Part shown: piece by piece, positions 34,377 through 46,639 of the stretch
How the letters are laid out: every line of letters starts with the position of its first letter
Position numbering within the stretch: the stretch's first letter is position 1
DNA from: Riptortus pedestris
Taxonomy: Eukaryota > Arthropoda > Insecta > Hemiptera > Alydidae
Reading direction: 5' to 3'
Assembly: GCA_019009955.1 (NCBI GenBank)
Contig: CM032233.1
Span: 116,616,501-116,680,500 of the forward strand
DNA length: 64,000 nucleotides
Notes under the pieces: generated by a model
What the model was told of the DNA's origin: nothing
Seen by the model: only the letters and a program-made list of their open reading frames with translations
Databases searched by the model: none
Made by a program: the position numbers and the translations under genes

Positions 34377-36094
34377 AACGAATAGAATAGAAACATATTG
34401 TTGTTTTCTATTTTTATTTCTAACAATTACCATTTTATAACAATCATGTTTATAACACCCAGCTTCCGCTAGTCATCCACCTGGCCATCCAGGGCCGTAA
34501 GCCTCGTGGGCTGACTCTTATACTGGATGCCGGAATTCAGTCTCTCTACAAATTACCAATTCTCAAATGAACCAGATATATATTTCACAATTGCTCAGCT
34601 GATATTCGGACAACAATACAAATTAACTAGTTAGGCGTTACTTCTGATCCCCATGGCTTCAGTACTCGCGGCTTCAAATACATTCTGTTGGCTGAGCGTG
34701 ATCTGATCATGACGCTCACTTGTTTTCCAGGGAAAGTTTCCCCGGATCCCACTTGAATCCTAAAATGATTGGCTGACGTGGTGTTGTGTTTGGCACCTTT
34801 CTCTGGGATAGTTTTAAAACTGAAAAACCTTTTACAGTACAGAGAATCATCTTGTTTCTGCAATCATTCTTGCTTATACATCTACGGCAAGGTTCTCTTT
34901 ATCCTGTTCGGCACTTGAATGAATTACAACTTGGATACTTCAACATTGTAAATACTTCTTATTGAAACGCCTTTTCTTTTTCTAATATAATTCATTAATA
35001 TTGATTTTAATGTCAACCGGCATAAAAAAAGAATAAAACAATTAAGGGGCTGAAATTGGTTTTGGTTGAAGAGTAAATTTTAAGTTCATTTTAAAGTCAT
35101 ATATTATTTAATGCAATGTAAATGGAGGGCATTATCTACTTCTCGATATTTCTGAAAAAAATTTGACCTAATAAATAGCAACGACAAGATTAAAATAACA
35201 TCAAACTAGAATTCCTTATATTTTAAAACATTTCCAATTTTTGTTCCAAATGATGTTTCATTTAAATATGTCATTAATAAGGCCTCTTCAAATATGTATA
35301 GAATATTTTACAATTCATGCATAAAAGGCAGTTTATATTCTATATTCAATCAATCGATTATCAATTATGCTACTTTTTCATGAATTAATTTGTATTGTAT
35401 ATTCCACAAGCCAAAATCATAAAACACAAAGAAAAACTTGACGTTTATAACGATGTTCGGCTAACAAAAATATATGAAACTGAAAGTAATAATAAAATCT
35501 GAGTAAAACGGGTGTATTCAATTTTTATATAATTTTTGGACGATTGTAATTCTTTCATTGAAAAAGATAAAAATAGTATATTATCACTGTTCATTATAAC
35601 GAATATATTTTCGTTTAATTGGCTAAAGAAAGAGGAATTTGTGGAGCACAAGTCCATGTGTAGCTCTGACTCAAATGTGGACCGAGTCACGTGGGATTAA
35701 TTAAAACTTCTTATCATTGTTGGAAAGTTTGCAGTGAACCTAATAGATAAGGTTTTCAGAACTTTACGTGCAAATATAATAGTTAGTTGAAGGTTGTTAT
35801 ACACGTTCAGTAATTATTCATATTCTTTTATGGATGTTATTCATGCACTGTTATAACTTCGCTTGTATTAGTACAATATTCGGCAAACTTCATGGGTTAC
35901 TTAGTCCATGATAATGCAGGCTCTGTGAGGATTGGAGTACACAGTTATGAAATGCATGTTCTGTTTTATCCAATATATCCAATATAATTCTGTCCAATAT
36001 CTTCTATCCAATATATATCCAATATATACATGTTGTAATAGGGATCTGATTGGTTTAGGCAGCACTCCATCCTACATAGAATTTGAAGAAAAAC
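34377..36094. other. No gene confirmed
   Basis: A 78-codon minus-strand frame at 34863-34627 has mixed composition and higher GC than its surroundings, but no motif I recognise; 34440-34640 upstream of it on the plus strand is also GC-richer. The rest, to 36090, is AT-rich. An 81-codon minus-strand frame at 35690-35445 is unrecognised. Confidence 0.4.
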
Positions 36095-36546
36095 GTCCGC
36101 CACGCAGGGGCAGCGTTAACTACGATTTCCCACGTGCGTAACGTATATGCATTTATCTTAAAACGTAAATGTTCAGGGACAACAAGATTCTGAATTTAGG
36201 CTTCAAATAATGTGCTTCATAATATACCAGCTTATTGTTAATATGGGAAGTGGGGGTTTACTAAAGGCCAAAAATTGAAACATGTAAATCTCGGTTAATA
36301 ATCAGGATAGTCAAAAACCAACATGACAACATTCATAGATCATTACATCTGCAATATGATTGATTTTATACAATATTTCGATCTGGCGCAGAATAACGGA
36401 GATATTAAGAATTTTTGAAATTCCTCCCGTCTAAACGCCCCCCCCCCTCCTACGTTTCCGATTTTAACCTTCAACGAACATTCCTTATATATAGAGTTTG
36501 GGCGGTTACAGATAATTATATATTTCCACTAAGGGAAATCTGCTAA
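36095..36546 (+). mobile_element. HINE-like element, module A, internally deleted
   Basis: 5' end GTCCGCCACGCAGGGGCAGC, then CGATTTCCCACGTGCG, module A and the core up to a C-run (CGCCCCCCCCCTCC), then a deletion joining GAGTTTGGGCGGTTACAG to the 3' end CTAAGGGAAATC, TGCTAA. About 452 bp. Confidence 0.8.
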
Positions 36547-36865
36547 TACCCTCTGAATATCAAGTACCCAGTAAATCAGTATATCAACTATTCAACACAT
36601 ACAAAAACAACCTTAGCTTAAAATAGCAAAAACGGAAATTAAAATACATGTTAAAGTACAATATTAAAACTTAAAGAATATATCACAGAAAAAAGGAGGA
36701 GGTGTCATTAATTAAAAAACTCATGCACAAGCTAGCCAATAAATTAAAAGTTACAAATTAATTTAAACTACTAAAAGTAGTTCTATGGTACTTAAGAATT
36801 AAATTTATATAGCACTTTATTATTAAAATGTATCTTTTTATCTTTTGACTGGCTAGGTTGTGTGT

Positions 36866-37190
36866 TTTAGCAGATTTTTCTTAAGATAAATCAGCTATTG
36901 AGGTCATACTAATGACGCGATGTTCGAAAAATTTCTTCAAATGTCCATCGATCCTACGCAGGAGAAGACGAAAATGACGTCCGTTGAAAATTATATATAC
37001 GTATATATATATATATATATTTGTCTGTTAACGCATTTGCGGTCGCAAGTTTTGTTTGATAGTTACCAAACTTGATATTAAATCGTTATATGTAAAAAGA
37101 AAGGTCAAGTTCGTTAATGGTTGAAATTGAACCAGTGGGAGGGGGGGGGGTCCAGGGGAGGATTTTCGAAATATCTCCGTTACTATACGG
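36866..37190 (-). mobile_element. HINE-like 3' half, left member of an inverted pair
   Basis: Plus strand begins TTAGCAGATTTTTCTTAAGA, then GTCCATCGATCCTACGCAGG, a TA tract, GATAGTTACCAAACTTGATA, GGGAGGGGGGGGGGTCCAGG and GAAATATCTCCGTTACTATA. It breaks there and meets an opposite copy. Confidence 0.8.
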
Positions 37191-37617
<427 letters not shown>

Positions 37618-38158
37618 AAATATTTCTCAGCGCCGAACTTTGAAGGGGGTGGGTGGTTGGGGAGAGGAGACAGACAGGTTCTGCGAGGGAGTAGCCATCT
37701 GCAGGGCACGGACACCTGGTGCCTAGACCGGCCGCCAACTCCTACACACTCGCCCCACACATTAACATACTCACTCTTTATACATACACACACATTATAT
37801 CCGACTTACCTATTATTATTCGGGCCGTGCCTGCTCCCCCCTCACTCACACCTGTGTGCCCTCGCTGCATTAACCCTCCCGGCCGCCCTTACAATTCCAT
37901 CTACCACCTAGCCTCGACAAATGAATTGCAATACTCTAAACAGACACATTGAGCTATGACGAGGGTTAGACATATCGGTCCTACATTCAATTCTTTCGGA
38001 GGAAGCCGACATTTCTGTCTGATTGACGGGTAAACTTTAATAAGTCCGTCACTGCGTAAACTGAGTACTATATATCTCATCTCATCCTCATTTTTCGATT
38101 TCTAAGGAAAAATCCAATGACCAGAAGTTATTTTTCACTGAAGGCTGAAAACAAGAAA
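37618..38158. other. No gene seen; tiny HINE-like 5' scrap
   Basis: GC-richer 37640-37920 with C- and T-rich runs; its 77-84-codon frames lack motifs. AAGTCCGTCACTGCGTAAACTG at about 38041-38062 is a 5' end scrap of the HINE-like family with its hairpin deleted. Confidence 0.45.
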
Positions 38159-38621
38159 GCCCTTCACGCAGGGACTGTGCTAACTAAGCAGATTTCCCAC
38201 GTGCGTCACTTATTTGCATTTACCTCAAAACGTAATGGTTCAATGAGAACAATATTTGGTATTTAGGTTTCAAACAATGCCCTTCATACTATAGCAGTTT
38301 ATTGTTAATGTCACATGAGTAGGAGTTTAGGAGGGGGTTTACTAAAGGCCGAAACCTAAAAAATTCAAACATCTGGGTTGATATTCAAGTACATAACAGC
38401 ATTTATAGAACATTACATTTGCAATATTACAGGTTCTATACAATCTTTTGATCCGACGCATAGTAACGGAGATATTAAGAATTTTCGAAATCCCCCCCTC
38501 TAAACCCATCCCTCCTAATGGTTGGATTTCAGTCATTAACGAACTTGACCTTTAGTTTTAGATAAAACGTTTAAATATCGAGTTCGGTAACAATCAAACA
38601 AAAATTTCGACCCCTAGAGCG

Positions 38622-38672
<51 letters not shown>

Positions 38673-38790
38673 GTTTAGACCGGACCTCATTTTCGCCACC
38701 TCCTGGGTAGGATCGATGGAAATTTCAGGAAATTCTTTAGACAATGTCATGATGAGCACGACCTCAATAGCTGATTTCCCTTAAGAAAAA
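38159..38790 (+). mobile_element. HINE-like element, near full length, module A
   Basis: Starts GCCCTTCACGCAGGGACTGTG, AGCAGATTTCCCACGTGCG, then module A, core (GAAATCCCCCCCTCTAAACC), CGAGTTCGGTAACAATCAAA, (TA)n at 38624-38662, CTGGGTAGGATCGATGGAAA and GCTGATTTCCCTTAAGAAAA. The last bases of the 3' palindrome are lost. Confidence 0.8.
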
Positions 38791-39519
38791 TAAATAATGA
38801 ATATATTGAAGAACATGTGTTTTGACATCAAAATAAATCCTGTTATTGGTAATATGGCATAAAAAGCTGAACTCTAGTGTGTCATTTCCATGTTAGAGAA
38901 ACAAGACACCCGCCAAAAGAGGAGAGTTAACATTTTTAAATTCATGAATGTGAACAGCGTTTCAATCCAGAAGAACATATTGTGAACGGGAATCTGTCTA
39001 TAAATGTTTTGATTTATAAAAAAAAAAATAAAAAAAAAAAAAATACCACAATGAAAAAGAACACAAAGAACAAAAAGAAGACGCTCACTGATATATGTTT
39101 CGACTTTACGTAAGCTTGTACAGCTAATCGGAAAATCGCATATTGTTCCTTTGTGATGGTGACTGCAGAATTTCATTAAATCCTTTGAGAGTTTTTAAGT
39201 GATTGCCGTTGGCCAGACGAACAGACAGACAAAAAGTTCAATTTTGACGCTGTTGATCGTATAAAAAAACTGAAATCTAAAAAAAAAAAAAAAAAAAAAT
39301 GATGGCTGCATTGAAACAGAAATTCATACGCAAACCTTTCAATTTTATGATTCTCCAATTACCCAGCAATACTAATGTAATATCACTCCTACACACTTTC
39401 TTCAACCTCCTTCTCAAATTTATCATTTTGACATATAGTTAACTTAGTTTGAAATATTGACTCTACTTCATAGGAGAATTCGATATAATACTAACATCGT
39501 ATGTATAGGAATGTATACT
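38791..39519. other. No gene seen
   Basis: AT-rich with A-runs at 39018-39044 and 39279-39298. Frames of 60-100 codons on the minus strand translate the A-runs as Phe/Ile and are not credible. Confidence 0.5.
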
Positions 39520-39733
39520 TATTTGCGTCCACTTTATGCTACTATGGCTAATTGGGACGGATTATCTACAGGTTACACCCTTTTCTAGCCAGGGTGGGAC
39601 TAAGCAATCTATTTAATGAGTCCGTCACTAAGTAAATCTCTATTGCCCATGGCGAGAATCGAACTCGGCACTTCAGGTTTACCAGGCGAGATTAAGACCA
39701 ACGCCTTAACTCACACGGCCAACCTGAGCCCCG
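39520..39733 (-). mobile_element. tRNA-derived SINE, full length (first of a cluster of three)
   Basis: Plus strand: GCGTCCACTTTATGCTACTA, AATTGGGACGGATTATCTAC, TTTTCTAGCCAGGGTGGGAC, GAGTCCGTCACTAAGTAAAT, B box GAGAATCGAACTCGG, and the tRNA end GGCCAACCTGAGCCCC. Confidence 0.85.
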
Positions 39734-39984
39734 AGAAATATATTTTATTAATATCGATTGCAACCTTGTATCAATTTATGCTAGCATTTGGTACCGCGTT
39801 GTGACTTCCAGTCAGCATTGACGAAGTCGGTTCTTAGAAAGGATGTTTCTATAGGTCATGTGCCTGACTTTGGTTTTAGGTGTGCTAATCGTACTTCTTT
39901 TGAGGCGTTGAAGTAAAGAACGCGAAACATGTAGAGTTTTAATAAAGTGAATTAAGGAGAGTTGTAAGTTCTGAACCTGTCCAT

Positions 39985-40203
39985 AATTATTATTATTAAT
40001 TAACGTCCAGTTCTTTTCAACTCAGGCTAATTGGAACGGGTTATCTACAGGCTATCCTAGCCAGGGTGGGACTAAGGATTTTATTTAATGAATTCCGCCA
40101 CTAAATAAATTCCTATTGCCCAGGCGGAAATCGACTCGCCACTCTAAGTTTACCGTGTTAGATTAAGGTCAACGCTTTAACTCTCATGGCTAACCTGTCC
40201 CTA
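39985..40203 (-). mobile_element. tRNA-derived SINE (second of the cluster)
   Basis: Preceded by the (ATT)n-type tail TTATTATTATTAATTAACGT on the plus strand, then the body (AATTGGAACGGGTTATCTAC, TAGCCAGGGTGGGACTAAGG) and B box GGAAATCGACTCGCC, ending GGCTAACCTGTCCC. The ACCACCCTTTT segment is deleted. Confidence 0.85.
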
Positions 40204-40211
40204 AGTGTGAT

Positions 40212-40425
40212 ATTAGTTTATTATTATTTATTAACGTCCACTTTATACATCTAAGGCTAATCGGGACGGGTTATCTACAGGTTACCACCCTTTTCTAGAG
40301 GGATTTTAGGATGTTATTTAATAAATTCCGTCACTAAATAATTTCCTTTGCCCAGGAAAGAATCGAATTCGCCACAGTAGGTTTACCATGTGAGATAAAG
40401 GTCAACGCTTTAACTAAATAGTTTA
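40212..40425 (-). mobile_element. tRNA-derived SINE (third of the cluster)
   Basis: Starts with TTATTATTATTTATTAACGT on the plus strand only a few bases after the previous copy; the body and B box (GAATCGAATTCGCC) are present, and the end (TTTAACTAAATAG) has lost the terminal CCTGAGCCCC. All three copies share one orientation. Confidence 0.8.
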
Positions 40426-41265
40426 GAATTTTAATTATACAGAACATTGGCTAATCGGCAAAAATATACTACAAGTTGATTATTTATGATATTTTATTAT
40501 GTCTGGGCTGATGCTATTTTCTCTCATTTTATGATACCAAGAAAGAGCGAAATGGAGACGAATTAACTGCTGAGGCGGCTTTAGGAGCTAGCTACAAAAA
40601 AGAATACAAAAATTAGTAAAAAAAATAAAAATAAAAATAAAACTTAAAGCTTTTAGGCAAAAGTGTAACATATCCTCTTTGGGTCTAATGTGTGGAACAA
40701 TAGTGGGTAAATACTAAAGAGCCTGGTATTTTAGTGGAGTAATTGGTAGGGAGGGGGTGGTAGAGGTAAGAGGAAAAATAAAAGGCAGATTAGAAGATAT
40801 AGGCTGGCAAAGGGTGCGAGAGAGGGAGAGAGTAAGCTTTTGTTTGTCCTCTCTCTGCCCTCTCTCACTCACTCTCTCTCTCTCTCTCTCACTTTGAACC
40901 CTTTTCATTTTTTATGCCTCCCTATTGCCCTAGTTAGGAGTAATTAAGGTGACTTCTTTTAAAGCCGACGCTAGCTGATTTCGCCACGTTCTCTCTTCTT
41001 TTCTTTCACAGCTTTCAGTTTCATCAATCCCATTGATTGTTTATTTAGTTGTTAGTATATTTTGTAATTTTTTTTTCGTATTTCATTATAAAATAACTCA
41101 TTTGATTTCGAGGGATCGGATTGCAAAAGGATATAGAAAGCTCGTCACATTTTTTAGTAATGCCAATATACATATTTGCAGCACCAGATCATTGTAGTTC
41201 TTATCAAAAATTTTACCCAGTGTTGTCAATGCCTAGTTTGTAAAAGTTTATTTATTTTATCCAAG
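40426..41265. other. No gene seen
   Basis: AT-rich with a short CT-rich run at 40848-40892; the 64-codon frame across it is low complexity. The end may include an unrecognised 5' part of the following LINE. Confidence 0.45.
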
Positions 41266-41269
41266 GATC

Positions 41270-42600
41270 TTATAATGGTCAAATTCCTTTCATGGGGTCT
41301 TATTAAAATGGTTAAAATGCATACTATACACTCTTTTCAAAAAAAAAAAACCAAATGTATTATAGTGGAAATCTATAAACATGCTTCTATACTCTTGTTT
41401 TTTTACAAAACAATAATACGGTCAAAGATAGACTACGGATCACAGATATATAATTCTGCCTCAACTAGAACACTAAAGCTAATAGTCACGAATCGTGCCT
41501 GGAGCGTTCCTTACTTCTCCAGTAGACAGCCTCCAAGCGGGGAACCATTATCTCTGAGTTTAAGAAGAATCTACCTGATTTCATTTTATATCTACAAACA
41601 GCCAAATTTCCTGATCATTCCAGAGTGTATCAGACCCAAAGGAGACTCGCGAATCACGCAAAGAATTCGATTCAGGACGAATTGAGAGAATCAGGTTTAG
41701 AAATTATTGAGCCAATAACATGTGAAAGACCTTTCTTCTCGATCTGGAAACCGCTTTGAAAATTGATTTCATTCTTTATTCCTACAAAAAAATAATTTTC
41801 TACCCCCAGCTTTAAAGTATGATTTTTTTTTAATTAACGTAAAATATTCCCAATAACATCTGGGCCATTACAGATGCATCTAAAGCAGAAACGTCATCTC
41901 GTGGATTATCGGGAGTAAGGCAATGAAGTGCAGTATAAGCTCAGTAAATTCGATATTTACCGCTGAGTGGATGGCTATAAGCTAAGCTATAAACTATAAA
42001 GAGCAACTGGACAAGGTTCATTTGTAATAGCCACGGACTCATAAGCTCACTCCAAAGTCTTGCCAACCCAAAGTCACGATGTCGACTCACAAACCTAGTA
42101 AAAGATCAAATACAAACCTCAGAGGAAAATACATCATTTGTTTGCGTTCCCTCTCATTTTGTTTTGCAAGATAATGAAATGGCTGATTTGGAAGCTCAGA
42201 GCGCTCGAGAAGATAAAACGACGGAATCCTACATCTCACCAGTGGATAGGAAATTAGAATTTCAAAAACTCATTTTTCAAAGGTGGAAATTCGACTGGTT
42301 GAAGAAACATGGAAAAAAAACCCGTGACACATTAAAGAACTTACCACACACTGGAATACAAGCAGAAAAATTCGAAATGAGAAAGTTGTTCTTGCCCGGA
42401 TTAAATTTTAGGAAAACTCCATTGGGACGAAGAAGAATCATGAAAAAGCTTTTGGCATTTTAATAGAAACTACTTTGTTCCAAGAAATATGGTTCCATCT
42501 ACCGCTAACTACAATAGTCAATGCGGGATTTTATAATAAACGAATAAATATAAACATGCTTGGATTAAAACGAAAAAAAAACAAGTTTTGGCGATCTCGA
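41270..42600 (+). pseudogene. Decayed LINE (I/Jockey-like) with RT end, RNase H and C-terminal segments
   Basis: The frame at 41176-41685 contains IIRSKIDYGSQIYNSA and later LSLSLRR, the end of the reverse transcriptase region in I/Jockey-type LINEs (usual pattern L.RS.LDYG...Y.SA and P..LRR). About 41865-41925 reads IWAITDASKAETSSRGLSGV, the first RNase H motif (TDGSK-like, with Asp kept); 41950-41972 gives TAEWMAI and 42032-42056 GLISSLQSLANP; 42140-42200 gives SFVCVPSHFVLQDNEMADL (the final VPSH...GNE.AD motif). The frame at 42164-42463 continues into the C-terminal region. Several frameshifts and stops break these parts and the catalytic RT core is absent, so this is a dead 5'-truncated copy. 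Its 3' end recurs at 32445-32575. Confidence 0.75.
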
Positions 42601-42980
42601 ATTTATAACAAGATCCACTATCAATTAATAATTAAGCTACCATTGGGAAATGTCTTATGTTTTATATGCGTGTTGATGCTTCTAGCTGCCGTAATTTTTG
42701 TTTGATCGTTGAAAGTTAATCTTATAAAAATCAAGATAGTTGATATTCTTAATCAGTGAGAAGCATGGGTTTAGAGAATGAGTATAATTTACATAGTTGA
42801 TTCCGTTATTTTTGAATAATATAACCTACAACAAAATTTATATTTCTCTAGTAACTATCATATGTTTTACAATACCTTAACATTAAGTAAAACCCCCAGA
42901 AACATTTATGCCTTTTTGTTAACACAAGGTTTTTATTAAAGACAAAAATAGAGAATAGATTATAACGATAACGTGTCAGG
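42601..42980. other. No gene seen
   Basis: AT-rich; may include the 3' tail of the preceding LINE. Confidence 0.45.
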
Positions 42981-43016
42981 ACTTTGGAAATCTGCTTGCT
43001 GTCTTTGTGGCGGACT
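42981..43016 (-). mobile_element. HINE-like 5'-end relic
   Basis: TTTGGAAATCTGCTTGCTG and TTTGTGGCGGACT match the inverted 5' end of the family with the hairpin deleted. No other part of the element is visible nearby. Confidence 0.5.
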
Positions 43017-46000
43017 ATTTAAGTATTTTTTTCCAATTCCAATTATTTAAATATATTTACTGAGAATATTCTCCGAAGCAAGTGCTATATAGTACTTGCA
43101 GTAACTAGCCAATCGTTTTCGGGAACGTCGGAAGTAACACCGACTTTGAATACCTTATTCGCCCCAAACGTTCAATATGAGATAAAAATTTTATGTATAT
43201 ATAGCAGAGTCCCAGTCATCCGATATAATTCCGGATTTATTCGGATTAACCGGAACGGAATGAAATGTGCTAAATGGACGGTAAACTGTTCGAAGAATAT
43301 TACAGTAAATGTAGGGAATCTAAAATCATGTCATTTATAATCGAACCTCGCTAAAGAACTTATCTTAATTCTAAAAACTGAATATAAAATCACTCTGCAG
43401 AGTGCAGTAAGTTATGAAGTAACGGCATGAGTATTATTTTTTTTTAAGTTGTCAGATTCTTGTAGTTGATTTATTCTTGTTTTTCATGAAAGGTATTTGT
43501 GAGAAAGAGGTTTGTGATTGAGTTATGAGGCGATAAGTGGTACCCGTTGCAACGGCAATTTCAACACAAGGCTGAGTATTCAATTCCTTTAAGACTGGAA
43601 TATAGAGTTCCATAAAAACAAGAAAACAATAGTGAGTAATATTAATAAAATCTGACAGATTCAATAAGTACACTGAAAACAGATCTGAAACTCAGAAGAG
43701 ACAGTTTTTACTATAATTAACTTATTTTGAATTGTTTCAAAGATTTACTTCACAACGTATGGATACCTGGAAAACTTTATGAGCTATTAAATCTATTATT
43801 GTACTAAAACCTATGTTTTAGCTAGAAAACTGAATTTTTGGAGAATTGGAGAAATATTTCAAAATATGGAAGTAAGTATGACATTTTTTAATAAGATATC
43901 TCTTTGTTTATCTTGAAAGATCGTTGATGGCTCACGTCAGCCAAAATATATTCAAAATTTGTCAAATGTTAACGGCGAAATTAAATTAATAAAAATGATT
44001 TCTGATTCACATGTTAGACATTCAAAAATTGCTGGACCCCTTTTATATTATAGAAACAGTATTGAGCCAAAGCGAGGAATTTTTTTATAAAATGTGAGTT
44101 CGAAATTTCTAAGTTATGCATGAAAAAAGAAGTCATTTTTATTGAGAGACTTTCGCTGTAAATATATGGTATGCATTACATATTGTGGTTTGACATTTTT
44201 TTTAAATATGACATTAATAATATTTTTGAATTTATTTACCTCCACAGGATCATTGAAATGAAACGCTCAGGTTCAGAAAAATGCTAGATAAGCATTTTTC
44301 CAGTGAGAAAAAACTTTCAAATTAAGTGCAGAAAAACTACTCTTTACTTTTCATTGGGACTAAATTATGAAATAACTTTAAAGTCACTCAAGAATAAAAA
44401 GCGTAAAGCATTTGAAAAGTTATGAAATTAGAATAATAACTACAACCATTCTTTAATTCAATGTATAAGACTGGTACTCAATGAACATTAACTTGTCTAA
44501 TTTCACCCAGGAAGAATTTCCATTACGAACTTTTATGTTAGTGGTGATAATTCACAATAATGTATTGACGGAGAATTAGAAAATTTAGAAGAAAATTAGA
44601 AGTCCAGTAGTAAATCAGAGGAATAACAATTACCAGTCAACTGGAGTATGTATTGTTCCATGCATTGGTTCGAAATAAGCTATGAATCTTTTGTTAAATA
44701 ATGATTGTGACCACCTTTACGAGTATATTGGACGTGTACACGTTGGATGAATACTGTTTCTACTGTCAATGGCCCAGATTACTGGAATTCTTACAAAAAA
44801 AAATTAAAATTAAAATTTCCCATTCATGCTCGTCTTGTTTTACTGGAATTCGGTCTTATAAAATATATTTTAGAGAAATAAGAAGTATACTTGATATATA
44901 GTTGTTAATCGTAATTAATTACGAGCCATCAAATATTATTTAAGCAAAAATGGATGTAAGTGGACATGATTTTTCTTTCCTTTTCAGAGCACCGGGAAAG
45001 TCGGGCTAGACAGATGTAATGGATGTGCCCCATCTACAAATCATATCATTCCTTCAAATTTCATATAATGCACGATATATTTATGTAAACCACATTTATC
45101 AGTTCTATAACTATTATGCCGCAACATAATGATTCTAACTGACATCTAGCCTTATGTAAATGTAAGTGGTGCATAATTAATATGATTTTAAATGAATAAT
45201 TCTATATTTTAATTCCGAAGATAGAAATAAAATAACATAATTAGCGTGTATGTTGTTGCAAAAAGTTCCTAAATGTGCATTGTTTATTTAGGAAAAGTGT
45301 GAGTGAAAGATAAATGGAATAGTATGTGGTGTTTATCTTCTTATAATTTTAAAAGTAATTCAAAATTAACCAAACTAAACGTAATGAATGTAAACTCTAA
45401 ATAGAGAATAGTACTTTAATTTCATATTTTCTGTTGTGCCACCATTATCAAAGCCACGAAACATAATTCAGAAAATAAAATATGTATGTATGTTAAAAGA
45501 ATAAAATAAAATATGCCAGGGAATGTTTGAGAAGAAATAATTATCATACGCCGAATACAAGGGAAGTTAAAAGGTTTCATGATACAAACGTAAGTATTGC
45601 TTAAAATAATTTACTAGAATAGTCTTCTAAAGATTATATTTTTTCTTCTTAAATTAATATTCATACATAAACATTTTCTCCAAGTGGAAGAACCTACGAT
45701 AAATTTTCTTGAAGCCTAATGACGTAGTTGATAATCAAAAGTCATGGTAAAATGATTAGCATACAATGGCAAAAGCCTACAATACTGAGGATTTTGTTGG
45801 CTGGATCCGATGCACAAGTATAAAATACACTAAAGTTTGTATATTATTCTTGAAGATTAAAGAAGATGTGAGGATCAACAGGGGAAAAAAGAGAGGTGAG
45901 TGATATTTAATATTTTAAATTGAGAGCAAAAAAAAAAAAAAACTTGGAGATGTCATTCATCTTAGAATTCGTTTTAAATTTATTTCCTACAAGAAGTAGG

Positions 46001-46060
46001 TGAAAACTCTGTAATGAATTCAATGATAATGATAATTTATTAGGGAGATATTTGATTCGG
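43017..46060. other. 3 kb without recognised genes or repeats
   Basis: AT-rich, no family repeats and no long microsatellites apart from A-runs (for example 45928-45941). Frames of 64-73 codons (43146-43340, 43673-43452, 44701-44901) show no motif. The absence of the otherwise ubiquitous HINE-like family stands out, so intronic or regulatory sequence of a host gene is possible. Confidence 0.5.
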
Positions 46061-46066
46061 CACGTT

Positions 46067-46502
46067 TTAGGCTATAACATATAAATCTTTGGGAAAAATG
46101 AGTATTGTATGATGTAGGCAAAGAGAAAATATTATTAAAGCTGGCGGTAAGTAATTTAATTTTTCAGCAGTACTAACAAACTTAATGATTCCATACTGTA
46201 GGTCTTCTAAGAATCTGATAAGTTGTTGCTTGAGGTGGTACTGAAGATTATTGATGAAGGTGACAAAAATGTATGAGATTTTCGATCCATTTATATCGTA
46301 TATTACAAGAACAAAAAGGGAATTCAAGATTGCTTTGAAGGAATAAAAATAAACAGCTAAAATCACCATGTACATAGAAGAGAAAAGTTTTTCGAATACG
46401 TAAATTTTTAATTCCAAAGCTTCAGCTACTTCAGTGCATTTATTCATTGTTCTTGACACCAAATGCTGGTTTTGCTTCAGGGACATATTTTCGAGGTTTC
46501 TG
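46067..46502 (-). CDS. Possible exon of an unrecognised membrane protein
   Basis: A 139-codon frame (46486-46067) is long for this AT-rich, non-repetitive neighbourhood. It has two hydrophobic stretches, residues 36-63 (MYMVILAVYFYSF and on) and 112-131 (YLPPALIIFSLCLHH), separated by a polar, lysine/glutamine-containing region. Immediately upstream on the minus strand is a plausible splice acceptor, a pyrimidine-rich stretch ending CAATAACTTACAG at about 46503, after which the frame is open through NLEN before the first Met. The composition is loosely reminiscent of insect-type gustatory receptor segments, but I see no diagnostic motif. No donor site or neighbouring exon was established. It could be chance. 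Confidence 0.25.
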
Positions 46503-46639
46503 TAAGTTATTGAAGAAAGGGTATGAGAATGACAGTTAATTTAAGAGATGTCTTATACTGCACTTACTTTTTCTTTTTTATAACTTCAAAGCAATTAAAA
46601 AAGAAAATGAAAGTTGTTTATTCGTAGGGGAGAAATTGT

